Shown in pieces: positions 1-11,095 of a stretch of DNA of 64,000 nucleotides (the first letter of the stretch is position 1; each line of letters starts with the position of its first letter). The DNA is from Chrysemys picta bellii (Eukaryota; Chordata; Testudines; Emydidae), in assembly GCF_011386835.1 (NCBI RefSeq), contig NC_088797.1:95490264-95554263 (forward strand), written 5' to 3'. The notes under the pieces are model-generated. The model was not told where the DNA came from. It made no database searches and saw only the letters and a list, made by a program, of their open reading frames with translations. A program made the translations under genes and the position numbers.

Positions 1-668
1 AAGAAGTATATATTTCATTACAACATAGAAAACATAACTTTGTCCCTGGGGTTGTATTTTATAATTTTTTGTTATCTTGATTTCATTGTACTTTAAGCAT
101 CACTTATGTATATTTATCAATTGACAGTAACGTATTTTAGCAAGTGCTTCTAGTTGCTATTGAGACTAATGTGCAATATGCAGTTTGATAGGAAAATGAT
201 GTACCAATTTATGCTGAAATTATGTATGTGGACTTGCATTTGGAGCTTATCAGTTTATACACAAAATCAATAATTCTCATTCAAAAAAGTTTTGTTTTGT
301 GTTTTTAATATTACTTGTGCAAGAATAATATTGGGTGAGCCACAGAGGTTACCTAAAGGAATGTGTACTTGATCACTTGATAAAAATGTGTGTGTTTACA
401 TGTGCAGTGTGAAATTTATTATGTCCTTATCCATTTACTTGCTTTTAGGTGCTTGGGTTTTGTAAATGATGTGATAGGAAACATTACTGTCCTTAATGAC
501 CTGTTCTGGTTTATGAAACCCATGTTATTTTGTTTTTCCAATTACCCAGATGGGTGTGGGGAGGTTTAGTGTTTTTTATATCTTTTGTGTAAGTAAATAA
601 AGATACAGCATCAGATCCTTTGGTGTAATGTGGCCATAAATGTGACTCAACCAACCCAGGCAGGATCA
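1..668. other. AT-rich DNA without identifiable features
   Basis: No recognisable repeat and no convincing open reading frame. An AATAAA hexamer at 596-601 stands alone, with no coding sequence upstream, so I do not call a polyadenylation site. Confidence 0.5.
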
Positions 669-676
669 CTAGAATG

Positions 677-1367
677 TGGAGGTGGGCAAACTACGGCCCG
701 CGGGACCCTCCTGCCCGGCCCCTGAGCTCCTGGTCCGGGAGGCTAGCCCCCAGCCCCTCCCCCGCTGTTATCCCCTCCCCGGCAGCCTCAGCGTGCTGCC
801 GGTGCAATGCTCTGGGCGGCTGGGCAGAGAGTGGGGAATGGGGGGTCAAATGGGTGCAATGGTCCCAGGGGGTAGTCAGGAAGGATGGGGGGCTGGATGG
901 GGCGGCAGGGGGCAGTCAGGGGCAGGGGTTCTGGGGGCGGTCAGGGGACAGGGAGCAGGGGGGGTTGGATAGAGGGCAGGGGAGTTCAGAGTGGTGGTCA
1001 GGGGGCAGGGGTGTGGATAGGGGTCGGATTGGGGCAGTCAGAGGGCGGGGAATGGGGGGGTTGAATGGGTGCAGGGGTCCCAGGGGTCAGTCAGGAAGGA
1101 AGGGGGTTGGATGGGGCGGCGGGGGACAGTAAGGGGTGGGTGTTCCGGGGGTAGTCAGGGGACGGGTGGGGGGTGTTGGGGCAGGAGTCCTGGGGGCCAT
1201 CAGGGAACAGGGGGGGTTGGATGGGGGTGAGAAGCGGGGGGGGGGATAGGGGGCAGGGGCCAGGCCACACCTGGCTGTTTGGGGAGGCACAGCCTCCCCT
1301 AACCGGCCCTCCATACAATTTCCGAAACCAGATGTGGCCCTCAGGCCAAAAAGTTGGCCCGCCCCTG
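677..1367. mobile_element. hAT-type non-autonomous DNA transposon with G-rich degenerate tandem repeats
   Basis: The left end carries GGTGGGCAAACT. The right end reads CCAAAAAGTTGGCCCGCCCCTG apart from its first bases, so the ends are imperfect inverted repeats. The flanks ctagaatg (669-676) and ctctaatg (1368-1375) match at 6 of 8 positions, fitting the 8-bp target duplication of hAT elements. The interior is a degenerate G-rich tandem array built around variants of GGGGCAGTCAGGGG. The last 50 bp resemble the end of the element at 2403-3142, so the two are one family. Open frames of 60-152 codons here arise from the repeat array and are not genes. No transposase is present. Confidence 0.75.
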
Positions 1368-1375
1368 CTCTAATG

Positions 1376-1916
1376 CAACCAATAGATAAAACCAATATTA
1401 AGTAGTGACTAAATCCCAATTAAAATCCAGAAGATACAAAATATTTGCTCAAATGATGAATAGGCAACCATCTTACAACCGCCTACTCTGTATAAAAGGC
1501 AGTAAAACAAATTATATTCTTCCAGCAGGAGACAAATAAATTGTGGGCTTATATAAGAGTTAGTAATAATGCAGTCTGCATTTCCTTGAAAAATTGTGCC
1601 CTAAATTTTATACTGGAGCCAGAAGTAGTACAGACATTTATAATTTTCTGTTGGACAATATCTCTTATCTCTTCCTTTATAGTTTATTCTGCACAGTTAT
1701 GATGCACTTTAAGCTTGAGTCATCAGAGGAACACAAACTGTAATGTGTAAATGGAATAAATTAATTATAATTCACTATCTAGATAAAAATGGTTGTAGAA
1801 AGGATCAAAATATGACATTCAATAAAGAGGCACAATCCTGGAAGGTGCTCAGAAAAGTTTTGCTTTGTTCCAATTTTATGCAACATCCATCTCTGCTTTT
1901 TTTAAGAGTAATTCAC
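1376..1916. other. AT-rich DNA without identifiable features
   Basis: I see nothing assignable. A 60-codon open frame at 1743-1925 shows no recognisable domain and is treated as chance. Confidence 0.45.
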
Positions 1917-2210
1917 TCGGTCTAAAATGCAGCTGGGATCATGCTTCCCAGCATGGATAGACAGACACGTGCTAGCTCTGCTCAAACTAGCACACTAATA
2001 ATAGCAGCATAGCTGGGGGTAGCCTGGGCAGCAGCCCCAGTACATAGCCTGTGGGTCCGGGTGGGTTCGTATTCGATCAACTAGTCTGAAATGTAGCCCA
2101 TGCTATGCTCGGCTACACTGCTGATTTTAGTGCACTAGCTTGAGCAGAGCTAGTGCATCAATCTACCCATGCTGGGAAGCACACTCCTAGCTGCAGTGTA
2201 GACAAACCCT
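1917..2210. mobile_element. Harbinger-like MITE, left end eroded
   Basis: The right end (CTGCAGTGTAGACAAACCCT, 2191-2210) is the inverse of the GGG-TTTGTCTACACTGCAG terminus typical of this group. The left end (AAATGCAGCTGGGATCATGC) retains the subterminal part of the same inverted repeat. The interior holds a second complementary pair around GTGCTAGCTCTGCTCAAACTAG and CTAGCTTGAGCAGAGCTAG, so most of the element can fold back. It is non-coding and related to the copies at 2301 and 17179. The superfamily is inferred from the TWA-type duplications at related copies. Confidence 0.65.
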
Positions 2211-2300
2211 CAGAAGAAGAATAAATGTAGCAGCAGCTACTTTAGCACACCAGCCTGCGTGATACACACTAGGTGTGGGTGGTTTCTAAAGTATCAGTAA

Positions 2301-3345
2301 GAGTATGTCTGCACAGCATTGTGGAGTGAGTCTCCCAGCCTGGGTCAACAGACTCAGGTGTAGTGGAGTTTGCACTAGAGGTCTAAAAATAGCTGTGTAG
2401 ACCAGGGGTGGGCAAACAACAGCCCGGGGGCCGCATCCGGCCCTCCAGACATTTTAATCTGGCCCTTGAGCTTCCACTGCGAAGTCGGGTTTGGGGCTTG
2501 CCCTGCTCCGGGAACCATGGCCAATGGGAAATGCAGGGGCGGAGCCTGCGGTCAGGGCAGCTGGAGGGGGGACATGCCGCTGCTTCTGGGAGCTGCTTGA
2601 GTTAAGCACCACCTGGAGCCTGCACCCCGACCTCCTGCTGCACCCCAATGCCCTGTCCCAGCCTTGAACCCCCTCCTGCCCTCCAAACCCCTTGATCCCA
2701 GCCCAGAGCACCCTCCTGCACCCCTTACACCTCATCCCCAGCCCCACCCCAGAGCCCGTACCCCCAGCTGGAGCCCTCACCCCCCTGCACCCCAACCTCC
2801 TGTCCCAGCCCTGAACCCCCTCCCGCCCTCTGAACCCCTTGATCCCAGCCCAGAGCACCCTCCTGCACCCCTAACACCTCATCCCCAGCCCCACCCCAGA
2901 GCCCGTACCCCCAGCCGGAGCCCTCACCCCCCCACACAAACACTCCAATCCCCTGCCCCAGCCCAGATCCCCCTCCTGCACCCTGAACTCCTCATTTCTG
3001 GCCCCACCCTAGAGCCTGCACTCCCAGCCAGAGCCCGCACCCCCTCCCATACCCTAAACCCCAATTTCGTGAGCATTCATGACCCACCATACAATTTACA
3101 TATGCAGATGTGGCCCTCAGGCCAAAAAGTTTGCCCACCCTGGTGTAGACCATGCTTTGAAGTTGTAGCTGCGCGGCTTTGAAACCTAAGGAGGGGGTGG
3201 GCTTCAGAGCCCAAGCTCCAGTCTGAGCTGCAAACTTCAAAACAGTCTATATAGTTATTTTTAGAGCGCTAGCATAAGTCCCACTAGCCCAAATGTGTTG
3301 ACCTGGGCTGGGAGTGTCACTCCAAAATGCTGTGTAGACATGCCC
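2301..3345. mobile_element. Harbinger-like MITE interrupted by a hAT element
   Basis: Inverted termini: GAGTATGTCTGCACAGCATT at 2301-2320 faces its near-complement AATGCTGTGTAGACATGCCC at 3326-3345, and pairing continues for about 45 bp through the CCCAGCCTGGGT segment. The flanks are taa (2298-2300) and tag (3346-3348), compatible with a 3-bp TWA duplication with one change. Without the nested element (2403-3142 plus one 8-bp duplication) it is about 297 bp and non-coding. Confidence 0.75.
2403..3142. mobile_element. hAT-type non-autonomous transposon nested in a Harbinger-like MITE
   Basis: The left terminus CAGGGGTGGGCAAAC and right terminus TTTGCCCACCCTG are inverted repeats. A perfect 8-bp duplication, gtgtagac, lies at 2395-2402 and 3143-3150; this is the hAT signature. 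The interior is C-rich and contains two near-identical stretches of about 150 bp built on CCCTGAACCCCCTCC and CCCAGAGCACCCTCCTGCACC, i.e. a tandem expansion. Open frames of up to 172 codons are low-complexity Pro/Ser/His reading of this array, not genes. No transposase is present. Confidence 0.88.
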
Positions 3346-5073
3346 TAGGACTTCACTGAACCACCTAACATGCTGCAGAGCTCTCAGTATAATGATATGT
3401 TTATTTGCAGTATATTATTCTGCTTTTAGCTGTCGCTGTGTGCTGTATCCAATTCCAGACAGGGTGTGATCATTGGTAAACAAGGGTGACAGAGCTGGAC
3501 GTTGAGCTGCATGGAAGTCTGTCTGTCTGTAGATGGTAGCTGTCTTCTTTAATAAATAAGTGGTTCTATTTATCATGACATCTGGGATCACTTACAAAAG
3601 AATTTATACTGAACATATGCTCAGTTTTCAATGGCATATTGTAACATGCTTTATTTTGACATAATCTTCCATTACCGTTAGCAACTGACAGAAACTAAGC
3701 AGGTCACTAACAAATGTAGAAATATCCAAGAACCAAATTAAAACAATTTTGCCACTGACTTCAGTAGAGCTAGGATTTCACCATGTGTGTACCACAGAGA
3801 GAAGGGGAGAATGACCTGTGCTGCTGCTTTTTTTAAAGAGTATTAAAGGCATTGTAATCAGATATTAAGGATGATCTGGTTTATACTGATAGGGCCCACA
3901 GAAAGAATTGAAGACCCAAGCAAATTGTCCAAGGACTTGTAGAAAAGTAATTTGTATTTCTTTCTGACAAAGTATGAGAGCACAGAAACTGGCAGCTGCA
4001 CATGAAGAAATACTTAAACAACAGATCAACAAAACTTACTTTTCTTGGACCTAAAATCTAGTAGCTAGACAAGTCAATATGAATTATTTCTGATAATGAA
4101 GGCATCCATTAGGTCAAATTTTCCTCCAGTGACTTTGGATTTTTTTTCATTAGTTGTGCAATGTAAAAATGTGTCTTTTTTATATATATACATTATATAA
4201 CATAGTTGGAGACAGGCTTTCAGGGTTGGTGAATATTTGGGATAGTGCTGGCAATTTTAGAACATAATTCTTTCTTTGGCCTACAAAATCCTTGTACTTT
4301 AGTTGTCCTAATTTAAATGACATTATTTAAAACTAGTCAACTGGCGTTTAAATGTCTGCAGAGATCCCACATAATTACACAGATGCCAAGGTCTACCCAC
4401 TGGCAATCTGTAAAAGTTCCCAGTTTGCATAAATTGCCTTAATCAAGACTAAAAAGAAACACTGAATCTATTATCTGTGGTATTTTTTTACTACAAAATG
4501 GCTCAGTTGTCGTCATAAATTAACACAAGTTTCCTTTATTTGTTTATTTTTTTTCTACAATCCAGCCTAAGAAATGTGTAAGAACTATATCCATTAACTC
4601 AATTTACCCACTAAAATCCCCATGGATATCTCTGCAATATGTAACAGATACCAGCTCACCAGTTCTTACACTGAAAACGAATCTTGTGGAGAGGGGCAGT
4701 AAAAAGTAAATATCATAAATATCTTCATTAGTCTTCAGTCAGAGTAAGATGGAATTTTCCATTACAGCCCTGTTGAGGAAGAATGTTCTATACCCTTATA
4801 CAAAAATGTGCTGGATCTAAATGTCCTGTTTCATGTACAGTACATTTCCCATTCTTACTATTAATTTACTTTTGAAGATGTAGGCAGACACCTGGCTCCC
4901 CACTCTTTTCTGTGTTGATGGGTCTTTTCTTTTACATCTTGGAGAACCTAAATGAACAGAATCTATACCCAAGAGGGAGGAGAAATGAAGAGGTAGCAGA
5001 AGTGCCAGTCCCAAGTGCTTTGCTGCCCAGGGTGGAAAGCATTCCCCGCCCTCACCCTGAGCAGCTGAGGACC
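3346..5073. other. AT-rich DNA, almost featureless
   Basis: The only recognisable item is half of a recurrent palindromic unit at 3747-3783 (GACTTCAGTAGAGCTAGGAT) that also occurs at 26122, 31372, 52889 and 58241. The rest shows no repeat or coding signal I can support. Confidence 0.45.
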
Positions 5074-5117
5074 AAAAAAAAAAAAAAGAGAGAGAGAGAG
5101 AGAGAGAAAGAAAAAGA
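5074..5117. repeat. (A)n(GA)n simple repeat
   Basis: A run of 13 A is followed by about ten GA dinucleotides and an A-rich tail. It is read as Lys/Arg/Glu low complexity in open frames crossing it on both strands; those frames are not genes. Confidence 0.9.
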
Positions 5118-5978
5118 CTGACAGCCCAAGCAATATGCACCTGTGGATGCTGATTTGGTACCAGTTTCCAGGGAAGAAGCACATGCAATCGAGTATTTGG
5201 ATTGGTAGGATTTTTTCACACACACGTATGCACATATGTATGTGTTTATGTTCGAGAAGAAGGATTTTTATGCAGTTCTGGAAGTGGAGGAGGGAGAATG
5301 AAACTAGCGAGGGCTCCAATCCAAAATCCCAAGTCTGAACACCCCTAAACGTAGGGGAAGTTATGGCTTGGGCCTGTATCTGTTTGAAACAGCAAAATAT
5401 TCTTGGGATATTTAAATAGGCAGAGATGTGTTGAGTAAAAATTATAGCCACAGGTACACTGCAGTGCCTAAATTGTGTAATGCACAACTTTACTTTTATT
5501 GCATCCATCATTACGATACTTGGGCGTATAATAGAAAAATTTTAAACAATTTTTTCCAAAAATTGTGGCAAATCAATTCCTCCCCTCCTCCCCCCCGCCC
5601 CCCCCCCCCCCCGCCCCGCAGACACTGCTTCCCTGCCTGTTGTAATGGGTCAGATTAAGAAAAAGCCAGAGTAAACAAATGCATGTTGCACTGTGTCCAA
5701 CATATTTGAAACTCTGGCAACGTGAAAGAAGGAATTAACTCCAAAGCCAAGGGCCTTCCACCATAAATGCATCATTGCATCTGCCACCAGGAGTTCAACA
5801 TGGGACAGACACAAGGTATATTTTGATTTATTAAAAGAGCTAGTGAAGGCCCACTTTCACAAGGTGGACAGGGAACTACTCCAGCCCACCTGTGCCTCAC
5901 TCACCGCCTGGATGAGGCCTGATAGAGGGCAGGTATTCTTACAAAGAACCAGAGTGACATAGGAAAAAGGGGAGAGGT
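5118..5978. other. Unassigned DNA with a C-run
   Basis: A C-rich run (about 40 bp, 5581-5620) is the only landmark. It produces a proline string in one 76-codon open frame. Nothing else recognised. Confidence 0.45.
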
Positions 5979-6052
5979 GCTTTCTTAGCACAGTCGGTAG
6001 TATGTCAGTCTCCTAAACTAAAGGTCCTGAATTTGAGTTTCAGAGGGGGGCA
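5979..6052 (+). pseudogene. Decayed tRNA-like sequence (tRNA-Met-like body)
   Basis: About 74 bp resemble an elongator tRNA-Met: TTAGCACAGTCGGTAG matches the D-arm and A-box, CAGTCTCCTAAACT the anticodon arm, and GGTCCTGAATTTGAGTTTC the T-arm and B-box. The acceptor ends pair only through many G-T wobbles (GCTTTCT with GGGGGGC). The loop reads CTCCTAA, which would give anticodon CCT rather than CAT. It may be a dead tRNA copy or the head of an old SINE. The T-arm GTTCRANNC consensus is broken, so activity is unlikely. Confidence 0.5.
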
Positions 6053-6054
6053 GC

Positions 6055-6385
6055 CCATTTCCTTCTTTGACAGGATTACTGGCCTAGTGGATGGGGGGAT
6101 ATTTTGATTTTAGTGAGCCTTTTGACGCAGTCCCATATGACATTCTCAACTAGGGAAATGTGGTCTAGATGAAATTACTATAAGGTGAGTGCATAGCTGC
6201 TTGAAAAACTGTGTTCAAAGAGTGGTTATTGATGGTACACTGTCACACTGGGAGGGTGTATCTAGGAGGATCATCCAGGGGTCAGCCCTAGGTCTGGCAC
6301 TATTCAGTATTTTCATTAATGACTTAGATAATGGAGTGTAAATACAATTTGCAGATAACACCAAGCTGGGAGGAAAAGCATAATT
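6055..6385 (+). mobile_element. CR1 LINE fragment (reverse transcriptase region), decayed
   Basis: Broken frames read like CR1 reverse transcriptase: LVDGG...AFDAVPYDIL near 6085-6150 (catalytic motif A region), then an LFSIFINDLD-like stretch from 6300 followed by a degenerate ADNTKLGG at the position of the catalytic FADDTKLGG motif. Stops and frameshifts are frequent, so this is an old copy missing both ends. Confidence 0.75.
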
Positions 6386-8683
6386 TTAGAGGTTGGGGTT
6401 TCTAAGATCCTACATGGTATTGGAAATAATTTGGGGTTTTGGCATCCAGGAAACTGTGAAAGTGCACTGCTTCTTTCCCTTGTGAACAGGGGTGAAGGTG
6501 AGTTGAAATTGAGAGACTTTATTGTCACTAGAAGCTCATCTGCTGCCGCATTACTCTTCCATTATATTCAGAAGGTGCATTAGGTAAAATGATCAGCAGC
6601 GAAATAGTTAGCAATGTTGGTTTTTAAACTATCGTCATTAGGTTCCAGGGTTCACTCTGAGATGAAAGAAGGCAGTATACCCTCTCAGAGCTATTGCTTT
6701 GGGCTGTCTGCAGACTCAGGAAGAGTACACTACCTCCTTTCACTCTTACTTCATTTCCTTTGCAACTGTATACTAGGAAACAATGTTTAAATGTAAGCTT
6801 AAACTCTGTCCTACATTTCCATGGCAGAGGACAGATTCTGCAGCAAATCCCTCAGCCATGGTATTGCTAAATACACAGGGCCATGCCTAAACAAGGAAAA
6901 TCACAGTAAACTAAAACTCCTTTGAAAAAGATTTCACTTATGGTATTTGAAAAGCTGTCATAGATTTGGTTTGATATAAAGAAACTTGCAGAGCATCTGT
7001 ACACGGAAGACTGGGAACACTAAATCTTAGGCAATATACAAAAAGAAGTGGGAAACTAACAAGAAAATGTGTTTTTTAATTAATACATGAATTTGCTCCT
7101 TAAGTAAATTTTAAAAATCAAGTAATAATATTAGGTGTTTTCAGGCATGTAGATAATAGTAGAGTCACATAAGTATTAGAATATTTTGTTTTTAATCTTA
7201 TAAATTAAGAGGATTTCTTCTAACTGTTCAGCATAACTCAGTTAACTGTTTCCCATTCTAAAATAGCTGATAGGCTGTTATATAGAATTCTCCACCAATC
7301 AAAAATGAGGCCATAAATCTCCACATAACATGGGAGATGGTGAACACACAATTTATTTTGAAATGGTGAGCAAAATGATTAGAGGCCATATTTACTCTGT
7401 ACAGTTTTCCTCTCCAAGGACATTGGATACTAGCAGTGCAAATAACATAACATAACAAGTGGTTATGTTATTTACTACAGGCTAGTTATTCTCAATTCCA
7501 TTGGCCTAATAATCTGTATGCAAATAGGAAAACACATCTCAGTTGCTATGTACTGGTGTTCTTGAGATGCTTTGAAAACCTACATGAGCAAGAAAAAAAT
7601 ATATAACATGTTGATATGTTGTCACCTGAAAGCTGCTGAGGAAAATTGATGACCCCTGACCCTTCCAAGACTGAGTCTGTTCTCCCCCTCCCCCCCCAAC
7701 ATAATTGCTTCTTAAAATAGAGACTATACGCTTGTCAGATGTGACTATGTAGTATATACATTTAAAATAGCCTCAGGATAAGTTGCAAAGGAGACAATTA
7801 ACTAATCATTATTAAATAACTGCATCAGATGACTGCTGAATTAGGCATGTTGTTTTTGATGGATTTTGTGATTTGGTTTCAGAATGACTTTATTTGATAA
7901 AACAATACAATGTATTCTCTAAAATCACTAGTGGTTTGGAAAAATATAAGCAGTGGCAAAATATGCAAATATGTCCATTGGCAGGATTGTATGTTGTAGA
8001 AGATCACTAATGACATAGAGAGCCTGCCTCCTTTAGGTCTTTAGCTTGTATCCAAGACCAGGTCTATATGCACTGAAATTGAATTTTGTGATGACTACTT
8101 GGTAACCTAGATTAAAGCTCTCTCAGTATGATTTATACCACTCTCATCACCATGTAACCAAGTGCCTGAGTTTGTGGTTTTACTCCAGGAGCCAGGTGAC
8201 CCTATCAAAGAATTGGATCTTATTGGTACCTTTTTTGCCTGTTTCAGAAAAGCCTAGGGTTGGTTGGATGTGGAAGCTGAGCTACCTGTGTTCTTCTTTA
8301 AGATTACATTGAGTCATATTGGTGTGTGCAGTATACAAAGGTTTGTGCTACTGCTATGTGCTATAGATAGAGAACTTTAATTGCTAAGCTGTCAACCTGG
8401 CATCATTCTCAAGCACTAAATGCTTATAAAGAAAAATATAACCCAGCCCATAGCTAACCCTCAGGAAAGTAATAAACATGAATAAACCACTTTGAAAAAA
8501 TGAATCATAACCCTGGCTTTAAAAGCTAACATTATGCTAATATCACAAACTGTCAAGAGCAGGGAAATTCAGATCCAAGGACAATAACACCTTAATGCAG
8601 AGATCTTACATATGTGAAGTGTAGAAGAGGCCATTTTTACTGTCTGAAAACATAACCTGGGGTTTAGATGAAATATGTTCTAT
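6386..8683. other. 2.3 kb without identifiable features
   Basis: AT-rich, with short C-runs near 7680-7700. A segment near 8060 (CCAGGTCTATATGCACTG) vaguely recalls a Harbinger MITE end, but no partner terminus was found. No gene supported. Confidence 0.4.
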
Positions 8684-11095
8684 AAATTTCATAGTTTCTA
8701 GGACTGGAGGGGACCTCGAGAGATCATCGAGTCGAGTCCCCTGCCCACATGGCAGGACCAAATACTGTCTAGACCATCCCTAATAAACATTTATCTAACC
8801 TACTCTTAAATATCTCCAGAGATGGAGATTCCACAACCTCCCTAGGCAATTTATTCCAGTGTTTAACCACCCTGACAGTTAGAAATTTTTTCCTAATGTC
8901 CAACCTAGACCTCCCTTGCTGCAGTTTAAGACCATTGCTTCTTGTTCTATCCTTAGAGGCTAAGGTGAACAAGTTTTCTCCCTCCTCCTTATGACACCCT
9001 ATTAGATACCTGAAAACTGCTATGATGTCCCCTCTCAGTCTTCTCTTTTCCAAACAAACCCAATTCTTTCAGCCTTCCTTATAGGTCATGTTCTCAAGAC
9101 CTTTAATCATTCTTGTTGCTCTTCTCTGGACCCTCTCCAATTTCTCCACATCTTTCTTGAAATGTGGTGCCCAGAATTGAACACAATTCTCCAGCTGTGG
9201 CCTAACCAGAGCAGAGTAGAGCGGAAGAATGACTTCTCGTGTCTTGCTCACAACACACCTGTTAATACATCCCAGAATCATGTTTGCTTTTTTTGCAACA
9301 GCATCACACTGTTGACTCATATTTAGCTTGTGGTCCACTATAACCCCTAGATCCCTTTCTGCCGTACTCCTTCCTAGACAGTCTCTTCCCATTCTGTATG
9401 TGTGAAACTGATTTTTTTCTTCCTAAGTGGAGCACTTTGCATTTGTCTTTGTTAAACTTCATCCTGTTTAACTCAGACCATTTCTCCAATTTGTCCAGAT
9501 CATTTTGAATTATGACCCTGTCCTCCAAAGCAGTTGCAATCCCTCCCAGTTTGCTATCATCCGCAAACTTAATAAGCGTACTTTCTATGCCAATATCTAA
9601 GTCATTAATGAAGATATTGAACAGAGCCGGTCCCAAAACAGACCCCTGCGGAACCCCACTCGTTATGCCTTTCCAGGATTGGGATAGGGAACCATTAATA
9701 ACAACTCTGAGTACAGTTATCCAGCCAGTTATGCACCCACCTTATAGTAGCCCCATCTAAATTGTATTTGCCTAGTTTATCAATAAGAATATCATGCGAG
9801 ACCATATCAAATGCCTTACTAAAGTCTAGGTATACCACATCCACAGCTTCTCCCTTATCCACAAGACTCGTTATCCTATCAAAGAAAGCTATCAGATTGG
9901 TTTGACATGATTTGTTTTTTACAAATCCATGCTGGCTGTTCCCTATCACCTTACCACCTTCCAAGTGTTTGCAGATGATTTCCTTAATTACTTGCTCCAT
10001 TATCTTCCCTGTCACAGAAGTTAAACTAACTGGTCTGTAGTTTCCTGGGTTGTTTTTATTTCCCTTTTTATAGATGGGCACTATATTTGCCCTTTTCCAG
10101 TCTTTTGGAATCTCTCCCGTCTCCCATGATTTTCCAAAGATAATAGCTAGAGACTCAGATACCTCCTCTATTAGCTCGTTGAGTATTCTGGGATGCATTT
10201 CATCAGGCCCTGGTGACTTGCAGGCATCTAACTTTTCTAAGTGATTTTTAACTTGTTCTTTTTTTATTTTATCTGCTAAACCTACCCCCTTCCCATTAGC
10301 ATTCACTATGTTAGACATTCCTTCAGACTTCTCGGTGAAGACCGAAACAAAGAAGTCATTAAGCATCTCTGCCATTTCCAAGTTTCCTGTTACTGTTTCT
10401 CCCTCTTCACTGAGCAGTGGGCCTACCCTGTCTTTGGTCTTCCTCTTGCTTCTAATGTATTGATAAAAAGTCTTCTTGTTTCCCTTTATTCCCGTAGCTA
10501 GTTTGAGCTCATTTTGTGCCTTTGCCTTTCTAATCTTGCCCCTGCATTCCTGTGTTGTTTGCCTATATTCATCCTTTGTAATCTGTCCTAGTTTCCATTT
10601 TTTATATGACTCCTTTTTATTTTTTAGATCATGCAAGATCTCGCGGTTAAGCCAAGGTGGTCTTTTGCCACATTTTCTATCTTTCCTAACCAGCGGAATA
10701 GGTTGCTTTTGGGCCCTTAATAGTGTCCCTTTGAAAAACTGCCAACTCTCCTCAGTTGTTTTTCCCCTCAGTCTTGATTCCCATGGGACTTTACCTATCA
10801 GCTCTCTGAGCTTACCAAAGTCTGCCTCCCTGAAAAACATTGTCTCTATTTTGCTGTTCTCCCTTCTACCCTTCCTTAGAATTGCAAACTCTATGATTTC
10901 ATGATCACTTTCATCCAAGCTGCCTTCTACTTTCAAATTCTCAACGAGTTCCTCCCTATTTCTTAAAATCAAGTCTAGAACAGCTTAACCCCTAGTAGCT
11001 TTTTCAACCTTCTGAAATGAAAAGTTGTCTGCAATGCAGTCCAAGAATTTGTTGGATAGTCTGTGCCCAGCTGTGTAATTTTCCCAACATATATT
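8684..11095 (-). mobile_element. CR1 LINE, 5'-truncated, about 2.4 kb
   Basis: The longest and best kept CR1 copy here. It reads on the minus strand, with the 3' end at about 8684 (the complement of TTTCATAGTTTCTAGGACTGG) and truncation near 11095, before the endonuclease domain normally found at the start of ORF2. It carries most of the reverse transcriptase and the C-terminal region. The body still translates with few breaks, which suggests it is younger than the pieces at 6055 and 54587. No target duplication is obvious, as usual for CR1. Confidence 0.92.
8769..10972 (-). pseudogene. CR1 ORF2 reverse transcriptase, broken reading frame
   Basis: A 425-codon open segment (10972 to 9695) contains the CR1 linker, a [10 protein letters not shown] motif, [10 protein letters not shown], and YLDFSKAFD, which holds the first catalytic Asp. 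After a frameshift, 9636-9304 carries [10 protein letters not shown] and FADDS, the catalytic Asp pair. A further frameshift leads to 9392-9069 ([16 protein letters not shown], thumb region) and a stop separates that from 9053-8769, the C-terminal segment with VVKHWNKLP and [11 protein letters not shown]. An in-frame TAA at about 10986 sits where related copies have a sense codon, so the open segment originally started further upstream. The catalytic residues remain, but at least two frameshifts and two stops make it non-functional. Confidence 0.9.

Noticed and set aside
674..1419. 152-codon plus-strand and 110-codon minus-strand frames
   Set aside because: They lie in the G-rich array of a hAT element and have no domain; frames are open on both strands.
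2454..3182. 172-codon Pro/His-rich and 134-codon Gly-rich frames
   Set aside because: Tandem-repeat products inside the nested hAT element.
4963..5511. 182-codon minus-strand frame
   Set aside because: It reads through an (A)n(GA)n simple repeat and has no recognisable domain; the hydrophobic stretch comes from the T-rich complement of the repeat.
5979..6052. Functional tRNA gene
   Set aside because: The B-box and acceptor stem are degraded and the anticodon loop does not agree with the body.
10476..10904. 142-codon plus-strand Phe/Ser-rich frame
   Set aside because: Antisense shadow of the CR1 reverse transcriptase.
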